This document shows, one piece after another, positions 57,090 to 64,000 of a DNA stretch of 64,000 bases. The DNA lies in the NCBI GenBank assembly GCA_021532125.1, contig JADYUX010000001.1:434001-498000 (forward strand). The letters are read 5' to 3'. The notes beneath the pieces are model-generated. The model was not told where the DNA came from and made no database searches. It was given only the letters and a program-made list of their open reading frames with translations. The number at the start of each line of letters is the position of its first letter. Within the stretch, counting starts at the first letter, position 1. The translations under genes were made by a program, and so were the position numbers. The DNA comes from Arcanobacterium haemolyticum. GTDB lineage: Bacteria > Actinomycetota > Actinomycetes > Actinomycetales > Actinomycetaceae.

Positions 57090-57454
57090 GCGCTCCAATC
57101 GACGAAAGTAAGATTCGTTCCGCCGAGCAGATCGAGGTTGATCTCAAGCGCACCCGTGAGGAAATGGCTGCCACCGTTAATGAGCTTGCCAGCCGCCTCG
57201 ATCCCAAGACTCTGGCCAAGGATGCTGCCGATCAAGCCCGCGACAAGGTGGCGGGCTTCGCCGAAGTCGCACAAGATAAAGCACAAGATGCCATGTATGT
57301 AGCCTCAGGCGTGGCGGCGGATCTGCGCGAAAAAGCCCAGTACACCGTTGAAGAAGCTAAGAGCGGCGATAAGCGCTCCATCGCTATCCTCGGCGGCGCA
57401 GCGCTCGGTGCAGCGCTCGCCCTCAAGGTTCTTTTCTTCCGCAAGAAGAAGTAA
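57086..57454 (+). CDS. DUF3618 family protein
   Basis: This 122-residue protein has SAEQIEVDLKRTREEMAATVNELASRL, the DUF3618 signature, a long coiled-coil-like middle, and a C-terminal hydrophobic anchor (IAILGGAALGAALALKVLFF) ending in KKK. Function is unknown. It is coupled to the DUF1469 gene through a GTGA overlap and ends at a strong terminator. Confidence 0.88.
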   Translation: MSAPIDESKIRSAEQIEVDLKRTREEMAATVNELASRLDPKTLAKDAADQARDKVAGFAEVAQDKAQDAMYVASGVAADLREKAQYTVEEAKSGDKRSIAILGGAALGAALALKVLFFRKKK

Positions 57455-57465
57455 TACTCACGAAT

Positions 57466-57504
57466 GTGGGGGCGGCAGGAACATACCTGCCGCCCCCACT
57501 TTTT
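57466..57504 (+). terminator. Intrinsic terminator after DUF3618
   Basis: A 14-base-pair GC-rich stem (57466-57479 with 57486-57499) is followed by TTTTT. It also stands between this unit and the converging monooxygenase gene. Confidence 0.9.
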
Positions 57505-57536
57505 ACCTCACGCGTCAGAGCTTGCGGACGCGCCGG

Positions 57537-58583
57537 CTACGGGAGATCGTGCGCAACCTCAGCAAAAATCTCGTACGAGCGAGCCTGCGCGTCTTCGTCG
57601 TAGATGTAGCTCACGGCGATCACTTCATCAATGTCCACTCGGGCTCGCAGCTCGTCGAGCTGCTGACGAACCGTTGCTGCACTTCCACTGAGGGTTACTT
57701 CCGACATTTGGGCAACCACCTGGCGCTCGCGGCCAATAAGCGTATGAGGATCAAAACGGACAGGTCCGAAATGGGGAACCTCTCGCGCAAGTGCATGCTG
57801 ATTCCAGAGTTCGTCGAGACTTGCCACTGGCGGCCCCATCGGTGAACGCGAGCCCGTGACAATACCAAGGAACATCGCCACCTGAGTTGTGAGGAGACGT
57901 TCCGCTTCCTTGTCAGTGTCGGCCGCAACAACATTGGCACCAAGAATGACGTATGGCTCGTTGAGCACGCTCGATGGGCGGAATTCGCGGCGGTATATCG
58001 CGACTGCTTCCTCCATCATTGCCGGAGCGAAATGCGACGCGAATGAGTATGGGAGCCCGAGCCTTGCGGCAAGATGGGCGCTGTCGGTGCTTGACCCGAG
58101 GATGTAGATGGGTACGTTGAGGCCGTCTGCCGGATATGCCTTCACTGTGCTAGTTCCGGCAAAGTATCCGCGTAGTTCGTCGACTTCCTCCGGGAAGTCA
58201 AATTCCCTACCCATAACATTGCGGCGCAGCGCACGCGCTGTCTTCTGGTCGGTTCCAGGTGCGCGCCCAAGCCCGAGATCGACGCGCCCAGGGTAGAGCG
58301 TTTCCAGTGTTCCGTATTGCTCGGCGACGATGTACGGGCTGTGGTTCGGGAGCATCACTCCGCCGGCACCAACTCGGATCGTATTTGTGTTGGCGAGCGT
58401 ATGTTCAATGAGAAGTTGGGTCGACGAGCTGGCGAGCGTTGGCGCGTTGTGATGTTCGGCGATCCAATAGCGCTCATAGCCGTAGCTTTCGACGCGCTGC
58501 GCGAGTCGCACCATCGATTCCATTGCTTGACGGTAGTTCTGTCCGTCGCGAAGCGGAACTAGGTTGAGAACGGATACCTTCAT
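57537..58583 (-). CDS. LLM-class flavin-dependent oxidoreductase (luciferase-like)
   Basis: This 348-residue protein begins MKVSVLNLVPLRDGQNYRQA and has YGYERYWIAEHHNAPTLASS and PGRVDLGLGRAPGTD, typical of the bacterial luciferase-like MsnO8/YceB-type group. It probably uses FMNH2 to oxidise a small molecule; the substrate is unknown. ATG at 58583 follows GGAGGTAAAC; the frame upstream to 58631 lacks a site. It appears monocistronic. Confidence 0.9.
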   Translation of the reverse strand: MKVSVLNLVPLRDGQNYRQAMESMVRLAQRVESYGYERYWIAEHHNAPTLASSSTQLLIEHTLANTNTIRVGAGGVMLPNHSPYIVAEQYGTLETLYPGRVDLGLGRAPGTDQKTARALRRNVMGREFDFPEEVDELRGYFAGTSTVKAYPADGLNVPIYILGSSTDSAHLAARLGLPYSFASHFAPAMMEEAVAIYRREFRPSSVLNEPYVILGANVVAADTDKEAERLLTTQVAMFLGIVTGSRSPMGPPVASLDELWNQHALAREVPHFGPVRFDPHTLIGRERQVVAQMSEVTLSGSAATVRQQLDELRARVDIDEVIAVSYIYDEDAQARSYEIFAEVAHDLP

Positions 58584-58989
58584 GTTTACCTCCAGTAACG
58601 ACGCGTTGCGCGAGTCGTCGCGAATGATCACAGACGCACGAGTGGTGAGTTCTCGTCTCGCACTGCCGTTACACCTAATGTACTCACGCGCACGGCGGCG
58701 CGCCCTCGCAACGAGAGAACGAGTAATGCCGATCGTTTATTCTCCACAAAGACGCGGGTGAAATACCATTGTTTTCTTCTTTGGCGTAGTTATTTCGGTG
58801 AGCCAGTTTCCCGTCAGGCGAAACGCCCCGTAGAGAGATCTCAAGATACGGTATCCTAGCCCTGTTGCCCGTCTCATGGTGGTGCGCGTAGCGTCTCAGC
58901 ATGAGTAAGCGGTATTGTAGTGCAACGTATAGATATTGCCCATGGGGACGCCTTTGACTTCCCCACGATGAGATGAAGGGGGTCGAGCC
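58584..58989. promoter_or_regulatory. Divergent intergenic region before DUF3073
   Basis: This 406-base gap lies between divergent genes and must carry both promoters. No repeat, RNA or extra gene is recognised. Confidence 0.4.
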
Positions 58990-59193
58990 ATGGGGCGCGG
59001 CCGTCAGAAGGCTAAGCAGCGGAAAGTAGCCCGAGATCTCAAGTATTTCACTCCGGACACGGACTACGCGGCGCTGGAACGTGAGCTCAAGGCGAGCCAA
59101 CGTTCTGACGACGAGGACGATGACTACTACGAGGTACCTCCGGCAATTGATGACTGGGATGATGTCCAGCCTCGGTCGCGTTCGTCGCGCTGA
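58990..59193 (+). CDS. DUF3073 family small protein
   Basis: This 67-residue protein begins MGRGRQKAKQRKVARDLKY, the hallmark of DUF3073, then FTPDTDYAALERELK, then an acidic segment and basic tail. It is restricted to actinobacteria in my knowledge and of unknown role; the basic N-terminus suggests nucleic acid binding. In many relatives it sits near purM and purF, as here (about 3 kb away), but two sugar genes are inserted between them. Confidence 0.9.
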   Translation: MGRGRQKAKQRKVARDLKYFTPDTDYAALERELKASQRSDDEDDDYYEVPPAIDDWDDVQPRSRSSR

Positions 59194-59204
59194 CCTCAAG
59201 ACGA

Positions 59205-59243
59205 GAAAGGGAGGAAGCCCTGTGGCTTCCTCCCTTTCCTTTT
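59205..59243 (+). terminator. Intrinsic terminator after DUF3073
   Basis: A perfect 15-base-pair stem (59205-59219 with 59224-59238), loop CTGT, is followed by CTTTT. It also separates the gene from the converging dehydrogenase. Confidence 0.88.
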
Positions 59244-59296
59244 ATGCGAATCTTATGCGGGCCCGTTGAACGGGCTTGCCCACAGGACCGACGCCG

Positions 59297-60337
59297 TTAT
59301 TCGGGCACGACCGCGACCTTCACGCCCTTGCCACTTGCTGCATACTCAATCGCCTCAACAACATCGTCGAGCTTGTACGTGTCGGTATGAAGCGCCTTGA
59401 CGTCGATCTTCCCCTCTCCGATGAGGCGCAGCGCCTTTTCTTGTGAGGCCCTGTTGGCATTCGAAGCGCCGGTGACCTCCAGCTCCCGGTAATGGATGAG
59501 ATTGGGGTCGATACTGGACGATCCACCCTTGGGGAAGCCTGCGAAGGCATTAACGTGCCCTCGCTTTCGCACAACCTCAAATCCCTGCTGCACGAGCGCG
59601 TTTGCGCCGATACACAGGACGGCAACGTCGGCACCGCGACCTTCGGTGTGGTCGAAGACAAACTCCTTGAGGTTAGCCTCGCCCGCATTGACGGTATGGG
59701 TCGCACCGAGCTTCTTCGCCATGGCCAGGCGAGATTCAGACAGGTCCGAGACGATGATCTGAGACGCCCCGTACAGCTTGTTTACTTGCGTGTGGAGCAT
59801 ACCGATCGGGCCAGCGCCAATAATCACGACAGTATCCCCGGGCTGGGGCTTGTAATTCGACGCTCCGTTAAGCACGCAGCCTGTAGGCTCAGAGAGCGCT
59901 GCCTCGACTGCGCTCACGTGTGCAGGAGCACGATAAACTCCTCCGCGTTCCATAGCTTGAGCGGGAATTCGGATATATTCGGCTAAACCGCCATTTATTG
60001 CGTAGCCAAAAAGCTCCGTATGTTCGCAGAGATGATCGAGTCCCGCCTTGCAGTAGTAACAGCGCAGGCACGGCACCGTTGGATTAATGGCGACGAGGTC
60101 GCCCTCGGCGAAGCCGTCAACACCACTTCCTATTTCTGTCACATAGCCCGATATTTCATGGCCAAGCACCACACCAATATCGATGCCCGCTGTCTTCTCA
60201 CCACGCAGGATGCGTCCGTCGGTGCCGCAGAGCGTATTGGCTCCCACCTTGAGGACGAGTTCACCAGCTCTCGCATGAGGTGTGTCGATTTCTCGTAGTT
60301 CTAGTTTTCCCGGCCCGTCAAATACTGCAGCCTTCAT
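59297..60337 (-). CDS. Zinc-dependent sorbitol/polyol dehydrogenase, copy 2
   Basis: This 346-residue enzyme is a close paralogue of the one at 55409-56449, with the same catalytic and structural zinc residues and C-terminus (KVAVVPE). The last about 25 residues are nearly identical. Of two adjacent ATGs, 60337 fits the GAGGAC site. It lies downstream of an FGGY kinase in the same direction, with a long hairpin between them, so polyol oxidation and ketose phosphorylation may be coupled. The substrate is not determined. Confidence 0.9.
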   Translation of the reverse strand: MKAAVFDGPGKLELREIDTPHARAGELVLKVGANTLCGTDGRILRGEKTAGIDIGVVLGHEISGYVTEIGSGVDGFAEGDLVAINPTVPCLRCYYCKAGLDHLCEHTELFGYAINGGLAEYIRIPAQAMERGGVYRAPAHVSAVEAALSEPTGCVLNGASNYKPQPGDTVVIIGAGPIGMLHTQVNKLYGASQIIVSDLSESRLAMAKKLGATHTVNAGEANLKEFVFDHTEGRGADVAVLCIGANALVQQGFEVVRKRGHVNAFAGFPKGGSSSIDPNLIHYRELEVTGASNANRASQEKALRLIGEGKIDVKALHTDTYKLDDVVEAIEYAASGKGVKVAVVPE

Positions 60338-60365
60338 CATGTCCTCGGATCGTATGAAATATTCC

Positions 60366-60440
60366 TGCCGTGGCGGCGCTTCTTCCCATCCCGGAGGATG
60401 ATTGGGCAGCAGCGCCCTCGGTGAAGCGCCGCCACAGGCA
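60366..60440 (-). other. Long intercistronic stem-loop between kinase and dehydrogenase
   Basis: GTGGCGGCGCTTC (60370-60382) and GAAGCGCCGCCAC (60423-60435) pair perfectly, extended by flanking TGCC/GGCA, around a 40-base loop. Located between the stop of the kinase and the start of the dehydrogenase, it may tune relative expression or act as a processing site. Confidence 0.55.
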
Positions 60441-60455
60441 GGGTGGTGTTGTGTG

Positions 60456-61934
60456 TTATCTCGCCTGGATGTCGGAGAGCTTGTGGCTCATGTCGGCTGT
60501 AGCCGGGTAGAGATCCAGATAGATCTGGAACATCTCGTTGTAAAGCTCCGTTGTCTCCGGATTTGGAATGACCTCGCGCACCGCCTCATTCCAGTTCGTG
60601 TTCGTATCCACACATCCTGCGGCCTGCGCTGCGAGGAGGGCGTCGCCGTACGATGCGCCGATCGTCACCTTCGGAATGTACTGCTTAATCCCGATGATGT
60701 CCGACATGATCTGTGGCCACAGGCCTCCCGTAGTTCCACCGCCGACAGCCCAGTATTCACTCGCCGAACCGCCGCACTTATGGATTGTTTCAAGGAGGTG
60801 GCGCGAACCGAATCCTGTGGCTTCCAACGCGGAGCGATAGAGATCGCCATGCGAATGGGTGAGGTTGAGGCCGGCCAACAATCCCCGGGCCTTCGGATCG
60901 GCAATAGGCGTACGTTCGCCTGAGAAGTACGGCAACATGATGAGGCCATTGGAGCCCGGGTTGCTGGCTGCGGCGAGCTTTGACAGCTCGTCATAGCTCT
61001 TCCCCGTCAGGTCGGCCACCCAGGTCGTCAGCGATCCAGTCGTCGACATACCACCCGAGAGGTTGGATGTTCCCTCAAGCAGACCAGCACATGACCAGAG
61101 GGAAGGCCCGCGCAGCGCCTGGTCGGAGATCTGAACTGCAACCATCGTCGAGCCGTACATAAGCATGACCTGACCGGGTTGGCTTACTCCGACCGAGAGT
61201 GCCTCGACGAAGGCGTCAACCGAACCTACAGCCACTGGTGTGCCAGGCTTGAGCCCTGTGATGCGTGCAGCATTATCGGTAATGCGGCCGGCGACCTCAT
61301 TCGACCACATGAGGCGCGGCATCGGCAGATCACCGCAGATGTCCTCAACCCACTCATCGACCCAATCATTTGTGAATGGTGAGTAGAGCGGCTCGCACAT
61401 CGAGGCAGCAAGGTGGTCGAGGACGTACTCGCCAGTCAAATGGAAGACACAGTACGTGTGTGCCATGAGGAAGCGACGAGTCTTTGCCCAGACTTCGGGC
61501 TCATGACGCTTGACCCATTCGATCTTCGGACCGACCGACTGTGAGGTCATGCCATTGCCACATACGTCGAGAACTTTCTCTTCGCCATAGCGAGCTGTCA
61601 GTTCATCAATTTCGTCGGCTGAACGAGTATCGACTCCATAAAGAATTGCCGGACGTAGCGCAGTTCCGCGTTCGTCCGCCGCAAGAAATACCGGGCCAAT
61701 TCCCGAGATACACAGGCCAGCGACGTCGCCTTTAGCCCGGGTGGCGAGGCGGCGGCAGATTTCAATAACATCCTGCCACCAGACTTCATCCGGATCGTGT
61801 TCCGCCCATCCTGGCTTCGGGAATGATGTTTCGTGGCGAACAACCTCGCTATAGAGGACGTTGCCTTGCGTATCAGCGAGAACACCCTTTGTTGATCCCG
61901 TGCCGATATCAATGCCAATGACGAGTTCCGACAT
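60456..61934 (-). CDS. FGGY-family carbohydrate kinase (xylulokinase-like)
   Basis: This 492-residue kinase has VIGIDIGTGSTKGVLAD, GWAEHDPDEVWW, LMYGSTMVAVQ, LPYFSGERTPIADP, and AVGGGTTGGLWPQIMSDIIG with the FGGY second signature. The YFSGERTP segment is common in xylulokinase and autoinducer-2 kinase branches. ATG at 61934 follows GGAGATTGAGT. It heads a kinase-dehydrogenase pair with the polyol dehydrogenase copy 2. It is a different branch from the paralogue pair at 7 and 49 kb. Confidence 0.88.
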   Translation of the reverse strand: MSELVIGIDIGTGSTKGVLADTQGNVLYSEVVRHETSFPKPGWAEHDPDEVWWQDVIEICRRLATRAKGDVAGLCISGIGPVFLAADERGTALRPAILYGVDTRSADEIDELTARYGEEKVLDVCGNGMTSQSVGPKIEWVKRHEPEVWAKTRRFLMAHTYCVFHLTGEYVLDHLAASMCEPLYSPFTNDWVDEWVEDICGDLPMPRLMWSNEVAGRITDNAARITGLKPGTPVAVGSVDAFVEALSVGVSQPGQVMLMYGSTMVAVQISDQALRGPSLWSCAGLLEGTSNLSGGMSTTGSLTTWVADLTGKSYDELSKLAAASNPGSNGLIMLPYFSGERTPIADPKARGLLAGLNLTHSHGDLYRSALEATGFGSRHLLETIHKCGGSASEYWAVGGGTTGGLWPQIMSDIIGIKQYIPKVTIGASYGDALLAAQAAGCVDTNTNWNEAVREVIPNPETTELYNEMFQIYLDLYPATADMSHKLSDIQAR

Positions 61935-62120
61935 ACTCAATCTCCTTTGAAAGAGCCATATTCACGACTGTGTGAATACATCCACCTTTCAGGAATTGGA
62001 TAAAAATGTCAAGAATTCTGAAAAACCTTGCAGAAAACATAGGACTTTCGGCCGCAATTCGCCAATAAAGAGAAACGGGCCACGATAATCGCAGCCCGTA
62101 CCTCGTCGCCCTTAAAAGGG

Positions 62121-63242
62121 CTACAGCGAATAATCGCCACTCATCAGCACCGCACCCGCTGTAACGCCCTTCGTTCCGCTGACAAGGCGCGTAGCCTCGC
62201 GAGAACCATCCGCCGATGCCGCCTCGGCTTCGTCACTCGCAACGACATCGCCGATAATCTTCGCAGCAATCCCCTCTTTCGCGCAGGCAGCAAGAACCGA
62301 ATCCACCGATGATTCCGGAGCAACAGCAACCATTCCCACACCGAGATTGAAGGTATCCTCAAGATCCTCCCAGGAAATTCCACTCACACCCTGAAGGACA
62401 CGGAAAATCGGAAGAATATCGAGGCCAGCACGATCAATACGCGCAGTCAATCCCGCAGGCAACACGCGAGCCAGATTCGCAGCCAAACCTCCACCCGTCA
62501 CATGGGAGTAGGCGTGAACAAAAGGTGCGGCGTCAAGACACACATTCGTATAGAGCCGCGTCGGTTCGAGAAGCTCCTCCCCGAGCGTGCGCCCACATTC
62601 AGGCACCTCTCGATCAAGCCCCCAGCCCGATTCGGAGACGATATGCCGCACGAGCGAGTAACCATTGGAGTGCAGACCCGACGAAGCCATAGCGATGAGG
62701 ACGTCGCCGCCGCGCACACGCTCAGCACCCAGAACCTCGTCGGCCTCAACAACGCCCGTAGCCGCACCCGCAACGTCGTAATCATCGGGAGCCATAAGGC
62801 CAGGATGCTCAGCCGTCTCCCCTCCCAAGAGAGGAACATCAACCGATGCACACGCCTCCGCCACACCGCGTACGATATCTGCAATCCGTTCAGGCACCAC
62901 ATGACCACACGCGATGTAATCCGTCATGAGAAGCGGCTTGGCACCAACAACGACGATGTCGTCTACAACCATCGCCACGAGGTCCTGGCCGATCGTGTCG
63001 TGAACGTCGAGAGCCTGAGCAATCGCAATCTTCGTCCCCACACCATCGGTGGACGTGGCGAGAAGTGGCCGCTTGTACTCCTTGAGGGCGCTCACATCAA
63101 CCATGCCAGCAAAGCCGCCCACACCGCCGAACACTGACGAGTTCATCGTCCGAGCCACAGCCGCCTTCATGAGTTCAACAGCGCGGTCACCCGCTGCCGT
63201 ATCGACGCCAGCGACGGCGTACGCATTGCGGTTCTCGTTCAC
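62121..63242 (-). CDS. purM: Phosphoribosylformylglycinamidine cyclo-ligase (AIR synthetase)
   Basis: This 373-residue enzyme closes the imidazole ring in purine synthesis. GVDTAAGDRAVELMK, ATSTDGVGTKIAIAQ, DLVAMVVDDIVVVGAKPL and GGETAEHPGLM are the conserved PurM segments in order. The start is GTG at 63242, overlapping the purF stop as GTGA. The C-terminal 30 residues are a poorly conserved tail. Confidence 0.97.
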   Translation of the reverse strand: MNENRNAYAVAGVDTAAGDRAVELMKAAVARTMNSSVFGGVGGFAGMVDVSALKEYKRPLLATSTDGVGTKIAIAQALDVHDTIGQDLVAMVVDDIVVVGAKPLLMTDYIACGHVVPERIADIVRGVAEACASVDVPLLGGETAEHPGLMAPDDYDVAGAATGVVEADEVLGAERVRGGDVLIAMASSGLHSNGYSLVRHIVSESGWGLDREVPECGRTLGEELLEPTRLYTNVCLDAAPFVHAYSHVTGGGLAANLARVLPAGLTARIDRAGLDILPIFRVLQGVSGISWEDLEDTFNLGVGMVAVAPESSVDSVLAACAKEGIAAKIIGDVVASDEAEAASADGSREATRLVSGTKGVTAGAVLMSGDYSL

Positions 63243-64000
63243 AAAACCTCCAAGAGATCGGAGCCACTGAGCGTGGCCGCGCTAGTGACATCCACAGGAT
63301 AGATCCCCGTGAAGCATGCTGTACACAAACTACCCTGCGGCTGCCCCGTCGCCTCAACCATTCCTTCGAGGCTGATATAACCGAGGCTATCGGCACCGAG
63401 CGATTGACAAATCTCGTCGATCGCCATGCCGTTCGCAATAAGCTCGCGGCGAGTGGCGAAGTCGATCCCGAAGAAACATGGCCAACGCACCGGCGGGGAG
63501 GAAATTCGGATATGAACCTCCGCAGCCCCAGCTTCGCGTAACATCTTCACGAGCGCTCGCTGCGTATTTCCACGAACGATGGAATCATCGACGACGACGA
63601 GCCTGCGCCCTTCAATCACTTCACGCAAAGGGTTGAGCTTGAGACGAATTCCCCGCTGCCGGGAAAGCTGAGTTGGCTGAATAAACGTACGCCCCACGTA
63701 TGCATTCTTGACGAGCCCCTGGCCATAAGGAATTCCCGATTCTTGGGCATAGCCAATTGCTGCAGGAGTACCAGAATCAGGTGTGGCAATGACGAGATCA
63801 GCATCAACGGGATACTCGCGAGCCAATGCGCGCCCCATCTCAAGGCGAGAGGAATTAATCGACCGGCCTGCGATCGTCGTATCCGGGCGTGCGAGGTAGA
63901 CGTACTCAAAGATACATCCGGCCAGTTCGGGTTGTGCCCACATAAACGAACGCACACCTTCGTCGTTAATAACAAGCATTTCGCCCGGACGAACTTCGCG
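63239..64000 (-). CDS. purF: Amidophosphoribosyltransferase, N-terminus beyond window
   Basis: The last 254 residues of PurF are seen. VVVDDSIVRGNTQRALVKML is the PRPP-binding loop; CIFEYVYLARPDTTI and ATPDSGTPAAIGYA are the other conserved regions. PurF makes phosphoribosylamine, the first committed purine step. The reading frame is open to position 64000, so the glutaminase domain lies outside. It is followed by purM with a four-base overlap. Confidence 0.96.
   Translation of the reverse strand, partial: REVRPGEMLVINDEGVRSFMWAQPELAGCIFEYVYLARPDTTIAGRSINSSRLEMGRALAREYPVDADLVIATPDSGTPAAIGYAQESGIPYGQGLVKNAYVGRTFIQPTQLSRQRGIRLKLNPLREVIEGRRLVVVDDSIVRGNTQRALVKMLREAGAAEVHIRISSPPVRWPCFFGIDFATRRELIANGMAIDEICQSLGADSLGYISLEGMVEATGQPQGSLCTACFTGIYPVDVTSAATLSGSDLLEVL

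Noticed and set aside
56658-57454. Holin-like gene as evidence of a prophage
   Set aside because: DUF1469 beside DUF3618 is an ordinary actinobacterial pair; no phage structural, integrase or lysis genes are near.

Overview
The window looks like chromosomal DNA of a moderately GC-rich actinobacterium, most likely of the Actinomycetaceae (Trueperella, Arcanobacterium or Actinobaculum-like). The evidence is a set of actinobacterial markers: a GlnR-type orphan response regulator, DUF2516-dtd, the YgfZ/nitrobindin cluster, a MutT1-type Nudix-phosphatase beside ppk, DUF3618 and DUF3073 proteins, and ClpC. No species name can be assigned from sequence reading alone.

Layout. (1) 1-9.8 kb: carbohydrate block A. 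A minus-strand operon reads rpiB-like isomerase, membrane protein, AraL-like HAD phosphatase, AraM-like dehydrogenase, AraB-type kinase (cut by the window edge). It is followed by a plus-strand ribokinase and FGGY kinase and a minus-strand DeoR regulator. (2) 10-22 kb: housekeeping genes (clpC, dtd, ygfZ, nitrobindin-like, glnR-like, a Pit phosphate transport pair, a CPA1 antiporter). (3) 22.2-33 kb: a complete type I-E CRISPR-Cas locus, cas3-cse1-cse2-cas7-cas5-cas6e-cas1-cas2 plus a 13-repeat array. cas3 is broken by a one-base frameshift in an A7 tract. A two-repeat relic array lies upstream of cas3. (4) 33-37.6 kb: carbohydrate block B (DeoR, GpsA-like dehydrogenase, FGGY kinase). (5) 37.7-46.5 kb: mutT1-like, ppk, transporter, msrB, mscS and four tRNA genes (Lys; Glu-Asp-Phe). 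(6) 46.6-62 kb: carbohydrate block C with three FGGY kinases, a TIM-barrel epimerase, a SorC regulator, a GatD-like dehydrogenase, a fused DhaK-DhaL kinase and two near-duplicate polyol dehydrogenases, interleaved with small conserved genes. (7) 62-64 kb: purM and the end of purF.

How it works together. The window holds six FGGY kinases, a PfkB kinase and a DhaKL kinase, with dehydrogenases, isomerases or epimerases and three sugar-responsive regulators (two DeoR, one SorC). This reads as a set of small modules for pentitols, tetritols and rare ketoses. No ABC or PTS sugar transporter is present; the only candidate is the unidentified membrane protein at 3.7-4.8 kb. Two palindrome types recur upstream of different modules and may be shared operators. 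The CRISPR system has intact-looking adaptation and Cascade genes, but its Cas3 would need recoding or transcript slippage to be full length.
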